Positions 1-7,761 are shown, counted from the stretch's first letter. The stretch is DNA of 64,000 nt from Neoaliturus tenellus (GCA_030545055.2 CM061537.1:77703290-77767289); one strand, 5' to 3'. The notes: generated from the letters alone by a model not told the origin. Numbers and translations are program-made.

Positions 1-1
1 A

Positions 2-310
2 CATTTGACAAAAGAAGAGTTTTACGCTTTAACTTGTGCTACTGGTCCTATAACAAGATATTTAAAACAGCTAATATTCTCAAGTACAATTATCAAAGAT
101 TATTTAACTGATGCATTGGATAGACAACCATATGTTCCAATCCTATACGGTCCAGTAGATACTTCAATCTTCAATAGGATCCCGCATGAAGTAGAGATGT
201 GGAGACAGTTACACCACAATCAAACCAACTTTAATTTAGATGAAGAAAAAAAGCAAGAAAACAAGGAAAACGAATCACGTTTCAACAATCAACAATCAAC
301 AACAAATTAA
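2..310 (+). CDS. PC4-like putative DNA-binding protein, C-terminal part (copy A)
   Basis: The frame is open from the window edge, so the start lies upstream. About 100 residues align closely with the C-terminal third of the 272-residue protein at 9792-10610, including the shared blocks RQPYVPILYGPVDTSIFNR and WRQLH. The tail after WRQLH is low-complexity, rich in Glu, Asn and Lys, and differs from copy B, as expected for a disordered end. The presumed role is given under the full-length copy. No break is visible in the part seen. Confidence 0.8.
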   Translation, partial: HLTKEEFYALTCATGPITRYLKQLIFSSTIIKDYLTDALDRQPYVPILYGPVDTSIFNRIPHEVEMWRQLHHNQTNFNLDEEKKQENKENESRFNNQQSTTN

Positions 311-407
311 ACAGACAAAGAATATTTTAAGTAAGAAGAAGAAGAATGTTGGAGTATAAAAGGCTGTCAATCCGCATTGACATACCAGTTGTCTACTGAA
401 CGTCATC

Positions 408-1040
408 ATGGATAAACGAGTTTCATTCTCTAAGAAGACGGAAATAATGGAAGTAAAGCGAGGTATCATAGAGTTTCAGGCATTCCGTGGTAATGATGGA
501 AATTTTATAATTAAAGAGTTAGTGGTACTAGATATGATAACATCTGTTGTTTATCATTTTTTATTCATGCCTCCTTTGCCGTTCAACAGATTAACAACCA
601 AAGCTAAAGTAACAAACAAATGGTTGATGAAACATTTTCATAATCTAACATGGGATGAAGGTTTTATAACCTACAATATGATGCCACACATTATGAATCA
701 TTTCTGCAAAGAGTTCAAAACTATTTTTACAAGAGGATTGGAAAAAGCAAATTGGATACAAGCATATACAAACCATGAAGTGATAAATGTGCAAATGGAG
801 AAAGATTTTTATTGCTACTTTGCTAACATCTGTATTGCATCTAAAAACTTTAAACATCGGCAGTCTCAATGTGCTTTAAAGAACGCATATCGTTTGAATG
901 TCTATCTCCAGCAAAGTGGTGGGGGAAGCGATGGGTATAAAAGCGAGAGCGGCACTATGACAATGCATGAGTATTACTCTAACCTCCGAGGAGTCAACAC
1001 CTCTGACGCGCAAGCACAAGAAGAAGAAGACGAACAATAG
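408..1040 (+). CDS. Polinton conserved protein, exonuclease-like fold suspected (copy A)
   Basis: 210 residues, the orthologue of 9103-9720. The start is the ATG about 45 nt after a TATAAAAG box at 355-362. The N-terminal half has alternating beta-strand-like segments with GIIEFQAFRGNDG and FIIKELVVLD; the C-terminal half has several conserved His and Cys (HRQSQCALKNAYRL). The strand pattern and the spacing to an FIxKELxxLD strand recall DEDD exonucleases, but the expected D-x-E of the first motif is not present. It may therefore be an inactive derivative or a different fold. The tail is Glu/Asp-rich. It lies next to the small conserved gene at 1053. Confidence 0.75.
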   Translation: MDKRVSFSKKTEIMEVKRGIIEFQAFRGNDGNFIIKELVVLDMITSVVYHFLFMPPLPFNRLTTKAKVTNKWLMKHFHNLTWDEGFITYNMMPHIMNHFCKEFKTIFTRGLEKANWIQAYTNHEVINVQMEKDFYCYFANICIASKNFKHRQSQCALKNAYRLNVYLQQSGGGSDGYKSESGTMTMHEYYSNLRGVNTSDAQAQEEEDEQ

Positions 1041-1052
1041 TAAGAAAAAATA

Positions 1053-1412
1053 ATGGCATCGCAAACTTTTCTACAGTCGCTTGTTGATCAATTCAACAAA
1101 CATTCTAAATCTACAATACTACCGACTAAGAAATGTTCAGAATTGAAAGAAGAAAAACATTACATTATTCACACTATTAAGAAGATGGAAACATCAGTTG
1201 GAGACACCATCAATTGCACATTGAGTGAAGCACCCTACACACCTGGTGATGAACCGAAATTTCAAGTATTTCTTCCCAAACGCTTCGTTCAACTGCTGCA
1301 GAATGAAGATTTACGACTGATTCACCCCGGCGCACTCTATTTGGCATCCCACGGTCCTAGTGGAACCAACTCTACTGAACTTACACTTCATGTTATGCCT
1401 ACTAGCAACTAG
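1053..1412 (+). CDS. small conserved Polinton protein, possible ssDNA-binding/OB-like (copy A)
   Basis: 119 residues, orthologue of 8707-9069 with most positions identical, including FLPKRFVQLLQNEDLRLI and YLASHGPSG. It begins 12 bases after the upstream stop, so the two genes may share a transcript. Beta-rich segments (KHYIIHTIKKMET, FQVFLPKR, ELTLHVMP) around a short helix fit a small beta-barrel, but this is inference from pattern only. AATAAA signals follow at about 1458, then the hairpin at 1501. Confidence 0.75.
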   Translation: MASQTFLQSLVDQFNKHSKSTILPTKKCSELKEEKHYIIHTIKKMETSVGDTINCTLSEAPYTPGDEPKFQVFLPKRFVQLLQNEDLRLIHPGALYLASHGPSGTNSTELTLHVMPTSN

Positions 1413-1500
1413 TCTGTAGTTTATATATACTGTTGTACATGTGTGTAACTGATTTTAAATAAATAAAAAATAAAAATGAAAAAAAAAATAATAAGAAAAG

Positions 1501-1540
1501 GCAACATATCGATAGTGTTTCTGCACTATCGATATGTTGC
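1501..1540 (+). other. gene-end hairpin (perfect 17-bp stem)
   Basis: GCAACATATCGATAGTG pairs perfectly with 1524-1540 around a 6-nt loop. It follows AATAAA-like signals of the upstream gene and is followed by a T7A6 run and the next promoter. The equivalent copy B hairpin (8571-8612) has a different but still pairing stem. Confidence 0.85.
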
Positions 1541-1563
1541 TTTTTTTAAAAAACACGTTTGGA

Positions 1564-1595
1564 TGACCTTGACCTAGTTTCAAGGGTATATAAAG
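1564..1595 (+). promoter_or_regulatory. promoter: FTZ-F1/ERR-type half-site plus TATA
   Basis: TGACCTTGACC (reverse complement GGTCAAGGTCA, matching YCAAGGYCR) at 1564-1574 is followed by GTATATAAAGG near 1587-1595, about 90 nt before the ATG at 1687. The same arrangement precedes the orthologue at 8184-8438. Confidence 0.65.
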
Positions 1596-1686
1596 GCCGT
1601 ATTTTTCTTGAGGATCTCATCAGTCTACGACTACCTTTCGTGCTGTACACATCTCTGTTGGCTCTCCAGTTATTACGAATAACAAC

Positions 1687-1938
1687 ATGTCTCTTAAGGT
1701 TAAGTGTGCATCATATGATACCACCACCATTACAACTTTTGAAGAACTCGACGATTTTACTAATGAACTGCGAGTGTTACTTGCCGGTGGTTATCGTTTA
1801 AATATTGATGTTTACTCTAACAACATGAGGATGTTTCCTAAACAGAAGTTCTGCAACGAAGAAGTATTCGTTTCCACACAACCTTCAACTACAACACCAT
1901 CTACTCAAAGTAATGTTAAGTTCCAGAAATATTACTAA
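1687..1938 (+). CDS. small beta-alpha-beta-like protein 1 (copy A)
   Basis: 83 residues, orthologue of 8184-8438. It opens MSLKVKCASYD, continues through a predicted helix TFEELDDFTNELRVLLAGG, then a strand RLNIDVY and a Thr/Ser-rich tail ending KFQKYY. No known domain was recognised. It belongs to a group of four adjacent genes with the same strand-helix-strand outline (see findings). Confidence 0.75.
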   Translation: MSLKVKCASYDTTTITTFEELDDFTNELRVLLAGGYRLNIDVYSNNMRMFPKQKFCNEEVFVSTQPSTTTPSTQSNVKFQKYY

Positions 1939-2046
1939 TGTTAAATAATATCAAGTGGTCGCTGTAGCATCTATAAAAGGACCGTGTAACCTAACAGAAT
2001 CATCATTTGCTCTCCAACTGACGCAGCGAAAACAACTACTAATACC

Positions 2047-2292
2047 ATGTTGTACAGAATGATGATTGAATTTAATGGAAAAATCTACGGAAAAGACTAT
2101 CAAAGTGTAGAACAAATGACGTCCGATCTTCAAGTATTGACTAAAGAGGGGTTCCAACCAAAATTAATTCTAAAATTTCCTGAAGTACATCCACTCTCCA
2201 CTGAAGATCTCATCGCCATGGCTAAAGAAGAAAAAGAAAAATACAAACAAGATGTAAAGAAAGAAAAAGAAGATGAAAACTCAGTATCTTAA
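2047..2292 (+). CDS. small beta-alpha-beta-like protein 2 (copy A)
   Basis: 81 residues, orthologue of 7800-8063. MLYRMMIEFNGKIYGK forms a likely beta hairpin, then helix SVEQMTSDLQVLTKEG, strand PKLILKFPEV and a charged Lys/Glu tail. A CTATAAAAGG box at 1971-1980 lies about 70 nt before the ATG. No FTZ-F1-type site is present here, unlike most neighbours. Function unknown. Confidence 0.75.
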   Translation: MLYRMMIEFNGKIYGKDYQSVEQMTSDLQVLTKEGFQPKLILKFPEVHPLSTEDLIAMAKEEKEKYKQDVKKEKEDENSVS

Positions 2293-2299
2293 ATAAATA

Positions 2300-2319
2300 C
2301 ATCTTACACTTGTAAGATG
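2300..2319 (+). other. gene-end hairpin (8-bp stem)
   Basis: CATCTTAC-ACTT-GTAAGATG directly after the stop codon region of the upstream gene, followed by TTTTTTAAAA. The same stem with loop AAAT/ATTT occurs in copy B at 7762-7781. Confidence 0.8.
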
Positions 2320-2322
2320 ATC

Positions 2323-2387
2323 TTTTTTAAAACTCCATTTGGATGACCTTGAGATTACCCCCACCACTTATCCTAGTCTATAAAACA
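2323..2387 (+). promoter_or_regulatory. promoter cassette: T6A4, TGACCTTGA, CCCCCACCACTT, TATA
   Basis: In order: TTTTTTAAAA, CTCCATTTGGA, TGACCTTGA (2344-2352), CCCCCACCACTT (2358-2369), TATAAAAC (2379-2386). It drives the Cys-rich gene at 2441. The same string, mirrored, is at 7696-7750 in copy B. Confidence 0.75.
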
Positions 2388-2440
2388 TGCTATCCTACAC
2401 TATACAACTTCATTTCTTGCCAACACTTAGAAGCGCCAAC

Positions 2441-2800
2441 ATGGAAGAGAAGAAAAACGAGGACGCACCGCGCTACTGTTGTGAACAAAAATGCACCAAT
2501 TTAGGAAGATGGATGGTAGACGGATTAGCTTGTACAAAGTGTGAATTCTTTGGATCCTGTTACTGCAAATGCAAGACAAAGCAACTACCACCACCGGAAT
2601 TGCGAACCATCAAGATTTATAAATCACGATACTTCCACACTTGCTGTCCCCAGAGGTGTATCAAATTTCATCCGGAAAAACTTGTCATTTGTCGAGAGTG
2701 CAATGCATATTATAAAGACGACTTTTGTACATGTATCATAAGTGCGTGCAAGTACAGATCAGATTGGTCTACTGATCCTGTTAAAGCTTCAGATGTATAG
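2441..2800 (+). CDS. Cys-rich, twice-repeated zinc-binding-type protein (copy A)
   Basis: Start taken at MEEKK rather than the upstream in-frame ATG at 2387, because that ATG touches the TATA box; the copy B start agrees. 119 residues with two related modules: CCEQKC...LACTKCEFFGSCYCKC and CCPQRC...CRECNAYYKDDFCTC. The Cys spacing suggests several zinc ions. Not matched to a named family; a nuclear or host-interaction role is only a guess. The stop codon TAG overlaps the hairpin at 2800-2820. Confidence 0.8.
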   Translation: MEEKKNEDAPRYCCEQKCTNLGRWMVDGLACTKCEFFGSCYCKCKTKQLPPPELRTIKIYKSRYFHTCCPQRCIKFHPEKLVICRECNAYYKDDFCTCIISACKYRSDWSTDPVKASDV

Positions 2801-2820
2801 CTGTAGTCACTGACTGCAGC
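2800..2820 (+). other. gene-end hairpin overlapping a stop codon
   Basis: GCTGTAGTCA-C-TGACTGCAGC (one G-U pair) begins at the last base of the TAG stop. The mirrored copy is at 7261-7281; in copy C (43846-43868) the arms are AGCTGTAG/CTACAGCT. Confidence 0.75.
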
Positions 2821-2823
2821 CCT

Positions 2824-2889
2824 TTTTTAAAACTCCATTTGATTGACCTTGAGATTACCCCCACCACTTATTTTTTACAACATATATTC
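2824..2889 (+). promoter_or_regulatory. promoter cassette for the gene at 2946
   Basis: TTTTTTAAAACTCC, TGACCTTGA (2844-2852), CCCCCACCACTT (2858-2869) and a CATATATTC TATA-like box (2880-2888). It is nearly identical to the preceding cassette, so it was duplicated or conserved under selection. Confidence 0.7.
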
Positions 2890-2945
2890 TACGGATCATT
2901 CGATACGCTTCTCATTCTTATTTCATTACTCGCACTGACAACAAC

Positions 2946-3248
2946 ATGGATGATAAATTCATTTCCTTTCAACATTTAATTACCGACAGAGAAGAGATGG
3001 AAACCCTATTCCAAAACTTACTTACACTTATTGACACCTATCCTTTAAGATGGATCAACATCACAGTGCAATATGTCAATCCTACCAAAATATTTTCATC
3101 CTCATCATCATCTTCTGCCACCTCCATGTCTTCATCGTCGCAAAGTGCAGGGGAAGAGGAACAGACAACTAATGGTGTTAAAATTGTTGAATTAAACGAC
3201 GAGGAACAAGAAATGCAAGCTCTGGTTAAATATAAATTTAATATTTAA
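2946..3248 (+). CDS. small beta-alpha-beta-like protein 3 (copy A)
   Basis: 100 residues, orthologue of 6834-7136. MDDKFISFQHLI, then helix REEMETLFQNLLTLIDTYP, strand RWINITVQYVNP, a Ser run encoded by tcatcatcatc-type repeats, and a Glu-rich C-terminal segment ending VKYKFNI. Function unknown. A decayed copy in element C contains a perfect foldback. Confidence 0.78.
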   Translation: MDDKFISFQHLITDREEMETLFQNLLTLIDTYPLRWINITVQYVNPTKIFSSSSSSSATSMSSSSQSAGEEEQTTNGVKIVELNDEEQEMQALVKYKFNI

Positions 3249-3389
3249 TATTTAATTTACAAACATTATTAGTATTCCTAACTTAAAAATACAACTAATG
3301 CTTATCTTAGTACACCTCCTACTACCTACCCGAGCGGCGTTTCGCTGCGAAATGCGCTGGCCAACGGTTCGCATGGGGGTATATCACCC

Positions 3390-3478
3390 TTCCCCCACCA
3401 CGCTACCACCCCTCCACTTCCCCCACCACGCCACCACCCCTCCACTTCCCCCTCCACCGCCCTTGCCCGCATATAAGC
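3390..3478 (+). promoter_or_regulatory. GC-rich CACC-repeat promoter with TATA
   Basis: Tandem CCCCCACCACGCYACCACCCCTCCACTT units precede a GCATATAAGCG box at 3468-3478, about 50 nt before the ATG at 3524. No FTZ-F1-type site is seen here. The orthologous promoter at 6583-6700 in copy B contains a similar repeat in another arrangement. Confidence 0.6.
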
Positions 3479-3523
3479 GAGCCGCTGACTGACGCTCGCC
3501 ATTTGTTTCCCGACTCCCGTACG

Positions 3524-3766
3524 ATGAACAACGATCCGCTAGCACTAATGAAATCTACTTTTGTAATTAGAACAAGACATGATTTAAAAGATATAATGGG
3601 AACTTTAGAAGATATTATAGACAAATTCCACTGCATCACTATGAATTTGGAACTTGCTTACGGTTGTCCAACATGCGATAGAGTTAAGAGTGAAGATGAA
3701 GATGGTTTGCTAGAACTCACTCCTGCATCATCCAAACATACACCAACAGCTGACGATGACGTTTGA
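3524..3766 (+). CDS. small beta-alpha-beta-like protein 4 with CPxC (copy A)
   Basis: 80 residues. Start at the ATG of MNNDP; the frame upstream has no ATG. Strand STFVIRT, helix RHDLKDIMGTLEDIIDKF, strand CITMNLELAYG, then CPTC and an acidic Ser/Thr-rich tail. Orthologue of 6288-6536. The outline repeats that of the three genes before it, with an added CPxC pair that may bind metal in a dimer. Function unknown. Confidence 0.75.
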   Translation: MNNDPLALMKSTFVIRTRHDLKDIMGTLEDIIDKFHCITMNLELAYGCPTCDRVKSEDEDGLLELTPASSKHTPTADDDV

Positions 3767-3913
3767 TCGGACACACAACTGTTTTTCTTAACCCCCCACC
3801 ACTTTCCAGTAAATATGCCCTGTCCTCATCTTCGTTTCTCATTTCATCGCCAACTTTCCGATCGTCAACACCGCTCCCATTTCACCAACAGAAATTAAAA
3901 CAAGCGCACAAAC

Positions 3914-4156
3914 ATGATGGATGATTTTTCACTTAAAACACAATTGGAAGAGGACAGACTCAAACTAGAAATCAACAGACTGCAATTGGAAACGGAAAAT
4001 CAACAAGGGATGGTTCGCCTGCTGCAACTGTTCAAATGCGTACTGTGCATGTTGTGCGTCTACCTTCTCTTCGCCACCACCTTCGGCGTCTACCACTCCC
4101 TCACCAGTGGACGACACTCCAACACCTCTCTGCACAAGAACACGACTTTCATTTAA
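3914..4156 (+). CDS. coiled-coil single-pass membrane protein (copy A)
   Basis: 80 residues. Residues about 5-35 are a charged heptad-like helix (LEEDRLKLEINRLQLETENQ); about 36-62 are hydrophobic (FKCVLCMLCVYLLFATTFGVY), a likely membrane span with several Cys. The tail is short and polar. Orthologue of 5877-6128 and last gene before the TIR. The promoter has CCCCCCACCACTTT at about 3792 and AGTAAATATG. A TIR-proximal membrane protein suggests an early or host-interaction role, but this is inference. Confidence 0.78.
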   Translation: MMDDFSLKTQLEEDRLKLEINRLQLETENQQGMVRLLQLFKCVLCMLCVYLLFATTFGVYHSLTSGRHSNTSLHKNTTFI

Positions 4157-4184
4157 TTTTAAAAATAAACTAAAACCTCCCGCG

Positions 4185-4371
4185 GCCCGGTGCCGCCCCA
4201 CCCCATTCCCACCGAGCCCCTGAGGCTCCCACTTTTTTAAAACCCCCTCCAAATGACCTTGACCCACTTCCCAAACCCATCCATCACTCTCACCCCACAC
4301 TTCCAACCCCACACCTGCCTCTTCCAACCAATGACCTTGAACTGGCCCAACTGTAGCCATTCCCCACTACT
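4185..4371. repeat. terminal inverted repeat of copy A (right end)
   Basis: Alignable to the copy B TIR: GAGCCCCTGAGGCTCC, CTTTTTTAAAACCCCCTCC, ATGACCTTGACCCACTT, CATCCATCACT, ACACCTGCC, and the terminal CCCCACTACT. It carries two TGACCTTGA sites (4253 and 4332). It is clearly diverged from copy B (many substitutions), so the two elements are different lineages. Confidence 0.8.
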
Positions 4372-5117
4372 TTGGTCACAATTTTTTGGGTATTGACAAT
4401 GTTTTATCTGAAGAAAAAACATTTTCACTAATTCAAAATACTTTGGTAAAATAATACAAATGTTTGAATACTTGTTTTAAGAGATTGTTTGTACATTAAT
4501 ATATTGATAAAACTACATTAATACTATTGAAAAGTATGATTTTCATTGTAAATCTCACGGTAACCACAGTTCATGTTTAATTATCTTTATGCGTATCTTT
4601 ATGCGGCAAACAAAACCATATAATTTCTTTGGCGCCTTTGGCGCACCGCTCAGCGACAGGACGTCTGAGATAGGTGGGATTGGGCTTGTTGGAATGCAAA
4701 TTCTATGCCATTTTTAATAGTCATGGAGTAGTGGTCGTTGAACAACCTTGTTCATTATGAACACGTATTTCAACAGCGGTGATTCAATCATTGCTACTCA
4801 TCGGCAGTTTCGTACATTCTTTAAGTTAGTTCAACATTTAGAAGTTCCGTCACGTAGCAAAATTATGCAGTGGGTTACTAACTTTGGATCAACTTGCATT
4901 GAGTTGAAAACGAAGCCAACAGGCCGGTCAAGGTCAGCGCGGACGCCAGAGAATATGGATAGAGTCCATGCGGCTGTGTGGAAAACAGTCCTCGTCGGCC
5001 CGCAAGAAAACAAGCTAGTGCTTTTGTTTACGACAGAGGAATCTTCCGAATTTTGCTAAGAAAATTGTACAATGCACACTAAACGCTAAAGGGAGAATAT
5101 TCCAAACCCATCACTTT
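4372..5117. other. host spacer
   Basis: AT-rich DNA outside both Polintons. Apart from the transposase fragment at 4748-5100 I see no gene here. Confidence 0.7.
4748..5100 (+). pseudogene. mariner-like (DUF4817-type) transposase N-terminal fragment
   Basis: Residues after the ATG at 4757 read NTYFNSGDSIIATHRQFRTF, then IMQWVTNFG, GRSRSARTPENMDRVHAA, matching from memory of the family the helix-turn-helix region of insect mariner-derived proteins with the RTPEN signature. The frame is lost after about 4985: the reading continues in another frame around 5000-5080 (QRNLPNFAKK-like). No catalytic domain is present. An old broken copy of host origin. Confidence 0.6.
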
Positions 5118-5125
5118 GCTGTAGA
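5118..5125. repeat. 8-bp target duplication GCTGTAGA, left
   Basis: Identical to 32739-32746. The pair directly flanks CAGTGGCGGC and its inverted copy GCCGCCACTG. Confidence 0.8.
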
Positions 5126-5636
5126 CAGTGGCGGCTCGCCCATAAGGACTCCCGGACGACACCCCTCCTAAAGAATTGATTAAAAATCAAAATAAACTAA
5201 CAAAAATAATATTATGAAAATATTTAACAGAATGACAATTGTATAGGTCATAACTTGAAGATAGAAACAGATCGTACCAAAATAAATAAAAAATCGACGA
5301 CGATTGTGTCTCTAATTCTATCGCGGCCGGCTCGGGCCGGAGCGACGGACGCCGGCCACGGCGTCCTAGCGCTCTTGTAAAATCAAATGGAGACGCTCAT
5401 ACGCGCTGCTCACTCACACAGACACACCCAACGGCTGCTAATGCAACGCTCTGCCCGGCGCCCTAGGCTGCGCGTGCCACTGCTCCAGCCACTGCTACCA
5501 ACCGAGCAGTGCCAAAAATGTGACTGTCAGTTAGTTCCCTCGCGATGCAGTCGTCCGTCTGGGTTCTGTTGTGCGTAATGTTGTACGTGTTGGTGTGCGT
5601 TGTGCTGAAATAGTGAATTATATAGATTTGTGAGGA

Positions 5637-5642
5637 AATGTA
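5637..5642. repeat. 6-bp target site duplication AATGTA, left
   Basis: Matches 31518-31523 exactly. Six-base duplications are characteristic of Polinton integration. Confidence 0.92.
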
Positions 5643-5836
5643 AGTAGTGGGGTTTTGCCGGTTCTGGCCCATTTCAAGGCCAAGCGGTTCGAACCGGCAG
5701 GTGTGGATGACAGTGATGGATGTGTTTTGTAAGTGGGTCAAGGCCATCCGGAGGGAGTTTTAAAAAAGCGGAGCCGCGAGGGGCTCAGTCGGGGCGGGGA
5801 CTCGGGACGGGTCGGATCGGAGCGGGAGCGGCGGGC
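5643..5836. repeat. copy B left terminal inverted repeat
   Basis: Begins AGTAGTGGGGTTTTGCCGG and is identical to the reverse complement of 31324-31517 over 194 bp; similarity continues about 9 bp after one mismatch at 5837. It contains TTCAAGGCCA (about 5674) and GGTCAAGGCCA (5736-5746), the same half-site as in the gene promoters, and the terminal motif is the reverse complement of CCCCACTACT. Confidence 0.95.
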
Positions 5837-5876
5837 CGAGGGAGGGTTTTTTTTTAGTTTATTTATTTTAATTAAT

Positions 5877-6128
5877 TTAAATTAAAATAGTGTCGTTGTT
5901 GTTGTTGTGCAGAGAGGCGTTGGAGCGTCGTGCACCGTTGACGCAGTGGTAGACGCCGAAGGTGATGGCGAAAAGGAGGTAGACGCACAGCATGCACAGT
6001 ACGCATTTGAACAGTTGCAGCAGGCGGACCATGCCTTGTTGGTTCGCCGTTTCCAATTGCAGCCTGTTGATCTCCAGTCTGAGTCTGTCCTCCTCCAATC
6101 GTGATCTGAGCGTAACGTCGTCCATCAT
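5877..6128 (-). CDS. coiled-coil single-pass membrane protein (copy B)
   Basis: 83 residues: charged helix LEEDRLRLEINRLQLETANQ followed by a hydrophobic span FKCVLCMLCVYLLFAITFGVY and an Asn-rich tail. Orthologue of 3914-4156. It is the gene nearest the left TIR and is transcribed toward it. The promoter has AGTGGTGGGGGG (6247-6258) and a CAATAAATATG box at about 6231-6243. The span contains conserved Cys. Function unknown. Confidence 0.78.
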   Translation of the reverse strand: MMDDVTLRSRLEEDRLRLEINRLQLETANQQGMVRLLQLFKCVLCMLCVYLLFAITFGVYHCVNGARRSNASLHNNNNDTILI

Positions 6129-6287
6129 GTCTGTGTGTGCGTGTTTTTTAGTTTGTGGTGGGGGAAAAAACGGGAGCGGTGTTGATGGTCGGAAAGTCGG
6201 CGATGAAATGAGAAGCGAAGACGAATGCAGTGCATATTTATTGTAGAGTGGTGGGGGGTGAAGAAAAAAAAAAACAGTTGTCTTTGA

Positions 6288-6536
6288 TTAAACCTCATCG
6301 TCAGCTGTATCGGAAGGTGCAGCCTCGGAAGGTGGAGGAGTGCCGCCTGCAGGCTCGATGTCCTCGCTCTCCATCTCCTCGCATTGTGGACAATTGTAGG
6401 AGATCTCCACAGTCATGGTGATGGTGTTGTTGGGAGCGCTGACTACGTCACTCAAAGTTTCAAAAATATCCTTCAAGTCTTGTTGCGACTTTACGGTAAA
6501 TGTATTTGTACTTGTCGCTAAAGGAAAGCCGCTCAT
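6288..6536 (-). CDS. small beta-alpha-beta-like protein 4 with CPxC (copy B)
   Basis: 82 residues from the ATG of MSGFP; the frame extends 7 codons upstream without an ATG. Strand NTFTVKS, helix QQDLKDIFETLSDVV, strand TITMTVEISYN, CPQC, and an acidic Pro/Glu-rich tail. The promoter region 6583-6720 has tandem GTGGGGGAAGAAAAGAGTGG-type repeats and a weak TATA (CCGAATATAGG). Orthologue of 3524-3766; function unknown. Confidence 0.75.
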   Translation of the reverse strand: MSGFPLATSTNTFTVKSQQDLKDIFETLSDVVSAPNNTITMTVEISYNCPQCEEMESEDIEPAGGTPPPSEAAPSDTADDEV

Positions 6537-6582
6537 CGTTCGGGAGTCGCCGAACAAATGGCGAGCGGCGGTGAGGCGGCCG

Positions 6583-6720
6583 CCTATATTCGGTAGGGGT
6601 ACCGTGGTGGGGGAAGAAAAGAGTGGGGGGAGGACAGCGGTGGGGCGAAGCCCGGGTGGGGGAAGAAAAGAGTGGGGGGAGGACAGTGGTGGGGCGAAGC
6701 CCGGGTGGGGAACGAGGGAA
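6583..6720 (-). promoter_or_regulatory. repeated G-rich promoter region
   Basis: Two to three tandem copies of a unit of about 48 bp (GGGGGAAGAAAAGAGTGGGG, then GGACAGYGGTGGGGCGAAGC; first copies at 6609 and 6657) lie upstream of the gene at 6288-6536. They resemble the CACC-box repeats at 3390-3450 of copy A on the opposite strand. Confidence 0.6.
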
Positions 6721-6833
6721 CTTTGGTCATCGCAGTTCGCCGCGAAACGCCGTCGGGATAGGTTGTGGGAGCCGTACGAAGATAAGCGCTAGCTGTAACA
6801 CAATGTAGAAAATAGTAATACTTTGTTTGTAAA

Positions 6834-7136
6834 TTAAATATTAAATTTATATTTAACCAGAGCTTGCATTTCTTGTTCCTCGTCGTTTAATTCAACAATT
6901 TTAACACCAATTGTAGTCTGTTCCTCTTCCTCTGCACTTTGCGACGATGAAGACATGGAGGTGCCAGGAGAAGATGACGAGGATGAAAATATTGTGGTAG
7001 GATTGACATATTGCACCGTGATGTTGATCCATCTTAAAGGATAGCTATCAATGAGTGTCAGTAAGTTTTGGAATAGTTCTTCCATCTCTTCTCTGTTGGT
7101 AATTAAATGTTGAAAGGAAATGAATTTATCATCCAT
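6834..7136 (-). CDS. small beta-alpha-beta-like protein 3 (copy B)
   Basis: 100 residues from MDDKF; the frame is open 34 codons further upstream but those codons overlap the promoter, and copy A starts at the same Met. Strand FISFQHLI, helix REEMEELFQNLLTLID, strand LRWINITVQYVNP, Ser run, acidic C-terminal segment ending YKFNI. Very close to 2946-3248. Function unknown. Confidence 0.78.
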   Translation of the reverse strand: MDDKFISFQHLITNREEMEELFQNLLTLIDSYPLRWINITVQYVNPTTIFSSSSSSPGTSMSSSSQSAEEEEQTTIGVKIVELNDEEQEMQALVKYKFNI

Positions 7137-7189
7137 GTTGTTGTCAGTGCGAGTAATGAAATAAGAATGAGAAGCGTATGGAATGATCC

Positions 7190-7257
7190 GTAGAATATAT
7201 GTTGTAAAAAAAAGTGGTGGGGGTAATCTCAAGGTCAATCAAATGGAATTTTAAAAA
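7190..7257 (-). promoter_or_regulatory. promoter cassette for 6834-7136
   Basis: AAGTGGTGGGGG (7212-7223), TCAAGGTCA (7229-7237), TTTTAAAAAA (7250-7257), with AATATATG as the TATA-like box at about 7193-7201. Same order as copy A when read on the - strand. Confidence 0.75.
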
Positions 7258-7260
7258 AGG

Positions 7261-7281
7261 GCTGCAGTCAGTGACTACAGC
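7261..7281 (-). other. gene-end hairpin overlapping a stop codon
   Basis: On the - strand GCTGTAGTCACTGACTGCAGC, the same as copy A 2800-2820, overlapping the stop codon of the Cys-rich gene. Confidence 0.75.
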
Positions 7282-7640
7282 TATACACCTGAAGCTTCAA
7301 CAGGATCAGAAGACCAATCTGATCTGTACTTGCACGCACTTATGATGCATGTACAAAAGTCGTCTTTATAATATGCATTGCACTTTCGACAAGTGGCAAG
7401 TTTTTGCGGATGAAATTTGATACACCTCTGGGGACAGCAAGTGTGGAAGTATCGTGATTTATAAATCTTGAAGGTTCGCAATTCCGGTGGCGGTAGTTGC
7501 TTTGTCTTGCACTTGCAGTAACAGGATCCGAAGAATTCGCACTTTGTACAAGCTAATCCGTCTACCATCCATCTTCCTAAATCTGTGCATTTCTGTTCAC
7601 AACAGTAGCGCGGTGCGTCCTCGTTTTTCTTCTCCTCCAT
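7281..7640 (-). CDS. Cys-rich, twice-repeated zinc-binding-type protein (copy B)
   Basis: 119 residues from MEEKK. Two Cys modules, CCEQKC to CYCKC (about residues 12-43) and CCPQRC to DFCTC (about 65-98), look like an internal duplication. Orthologue of 2441-2800 and of the broken copy at 43894-44212. Not assigned to a known family. The internal duplication and strict conservation of Cys against freely varying neighbours suggest a folded zinc protein. Confidence 0.8.
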   Translation of the reverse strand: MEEKKNEDAPRYCCEQKCTDLGRWMVDGLACTKCEFFGSCYCKCKTKQLPPPELRTFKIYKSRYFHTCCPQRCIKFHPQKLATCRKCNAYYKDDFCTCIISACKYRSDWSSDPVEASGV

Positions 7641-7695
7641 GTTGCCGCTTCCAAGTGTTGGCAAGAAATGAAGTTGTACAGTGTAGGATAGCGTG

Positions 7696-7755
7696 TTTTA
7701 TAGATCAATAAAAGTGGTGGGGGTAATCTCAAGGTCATCCAAATGGAGTTTTAAA
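7696..7755 (-). promoter_or_regulatory. promoter cassette for 7281-7640
   Basis: TATAAAAC (reverse complement, 7696-7703 region), AAGTGGTGGGGG (7712-7723), TCAAGGTCA (7729-7737), TTTTAAAAAA (7750-7759). Confidence 0.75.
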
Positions 7756-7761
7756 AAAGAT

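Larger units (their letters stand above)
1..4371 (+). mobile_element. Polinton/adintovirus copy A, one end only
   Basis: Nine consecutive + strand genes match, in the same order and mirrored, the genes of the complete element at 5643-31517, with clear protein divergence, so this is an independent insertion and not a recent duplication. The right terminus is the block CCCCACTACT at 4362-4371, the same terminal motif as copy B. The flanking 6 bases are TTGGTC; the matching duplication would lie outside the window. Conserved stretches of the copy B TIR (a CACTTTTTTAAAA-like segment, a TGACCTTGACCCACTT segment and the terminus) are recognisable at 4228-4371. Confidence 0.9.

Noticed and set aside
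2387..2440. Upstream ATG for the Cys-rich gene
   Set aside because: It touches the TATA box, so it cannot be in the transcript; copy B supports the start at MEEKK.
6415..6792. 125-codon + strand frame
   Set aside because: It lies opposite the small protein 4 gene and its repeat-rich promoter; composition is low-complexity and it has no counterpart in copy A.
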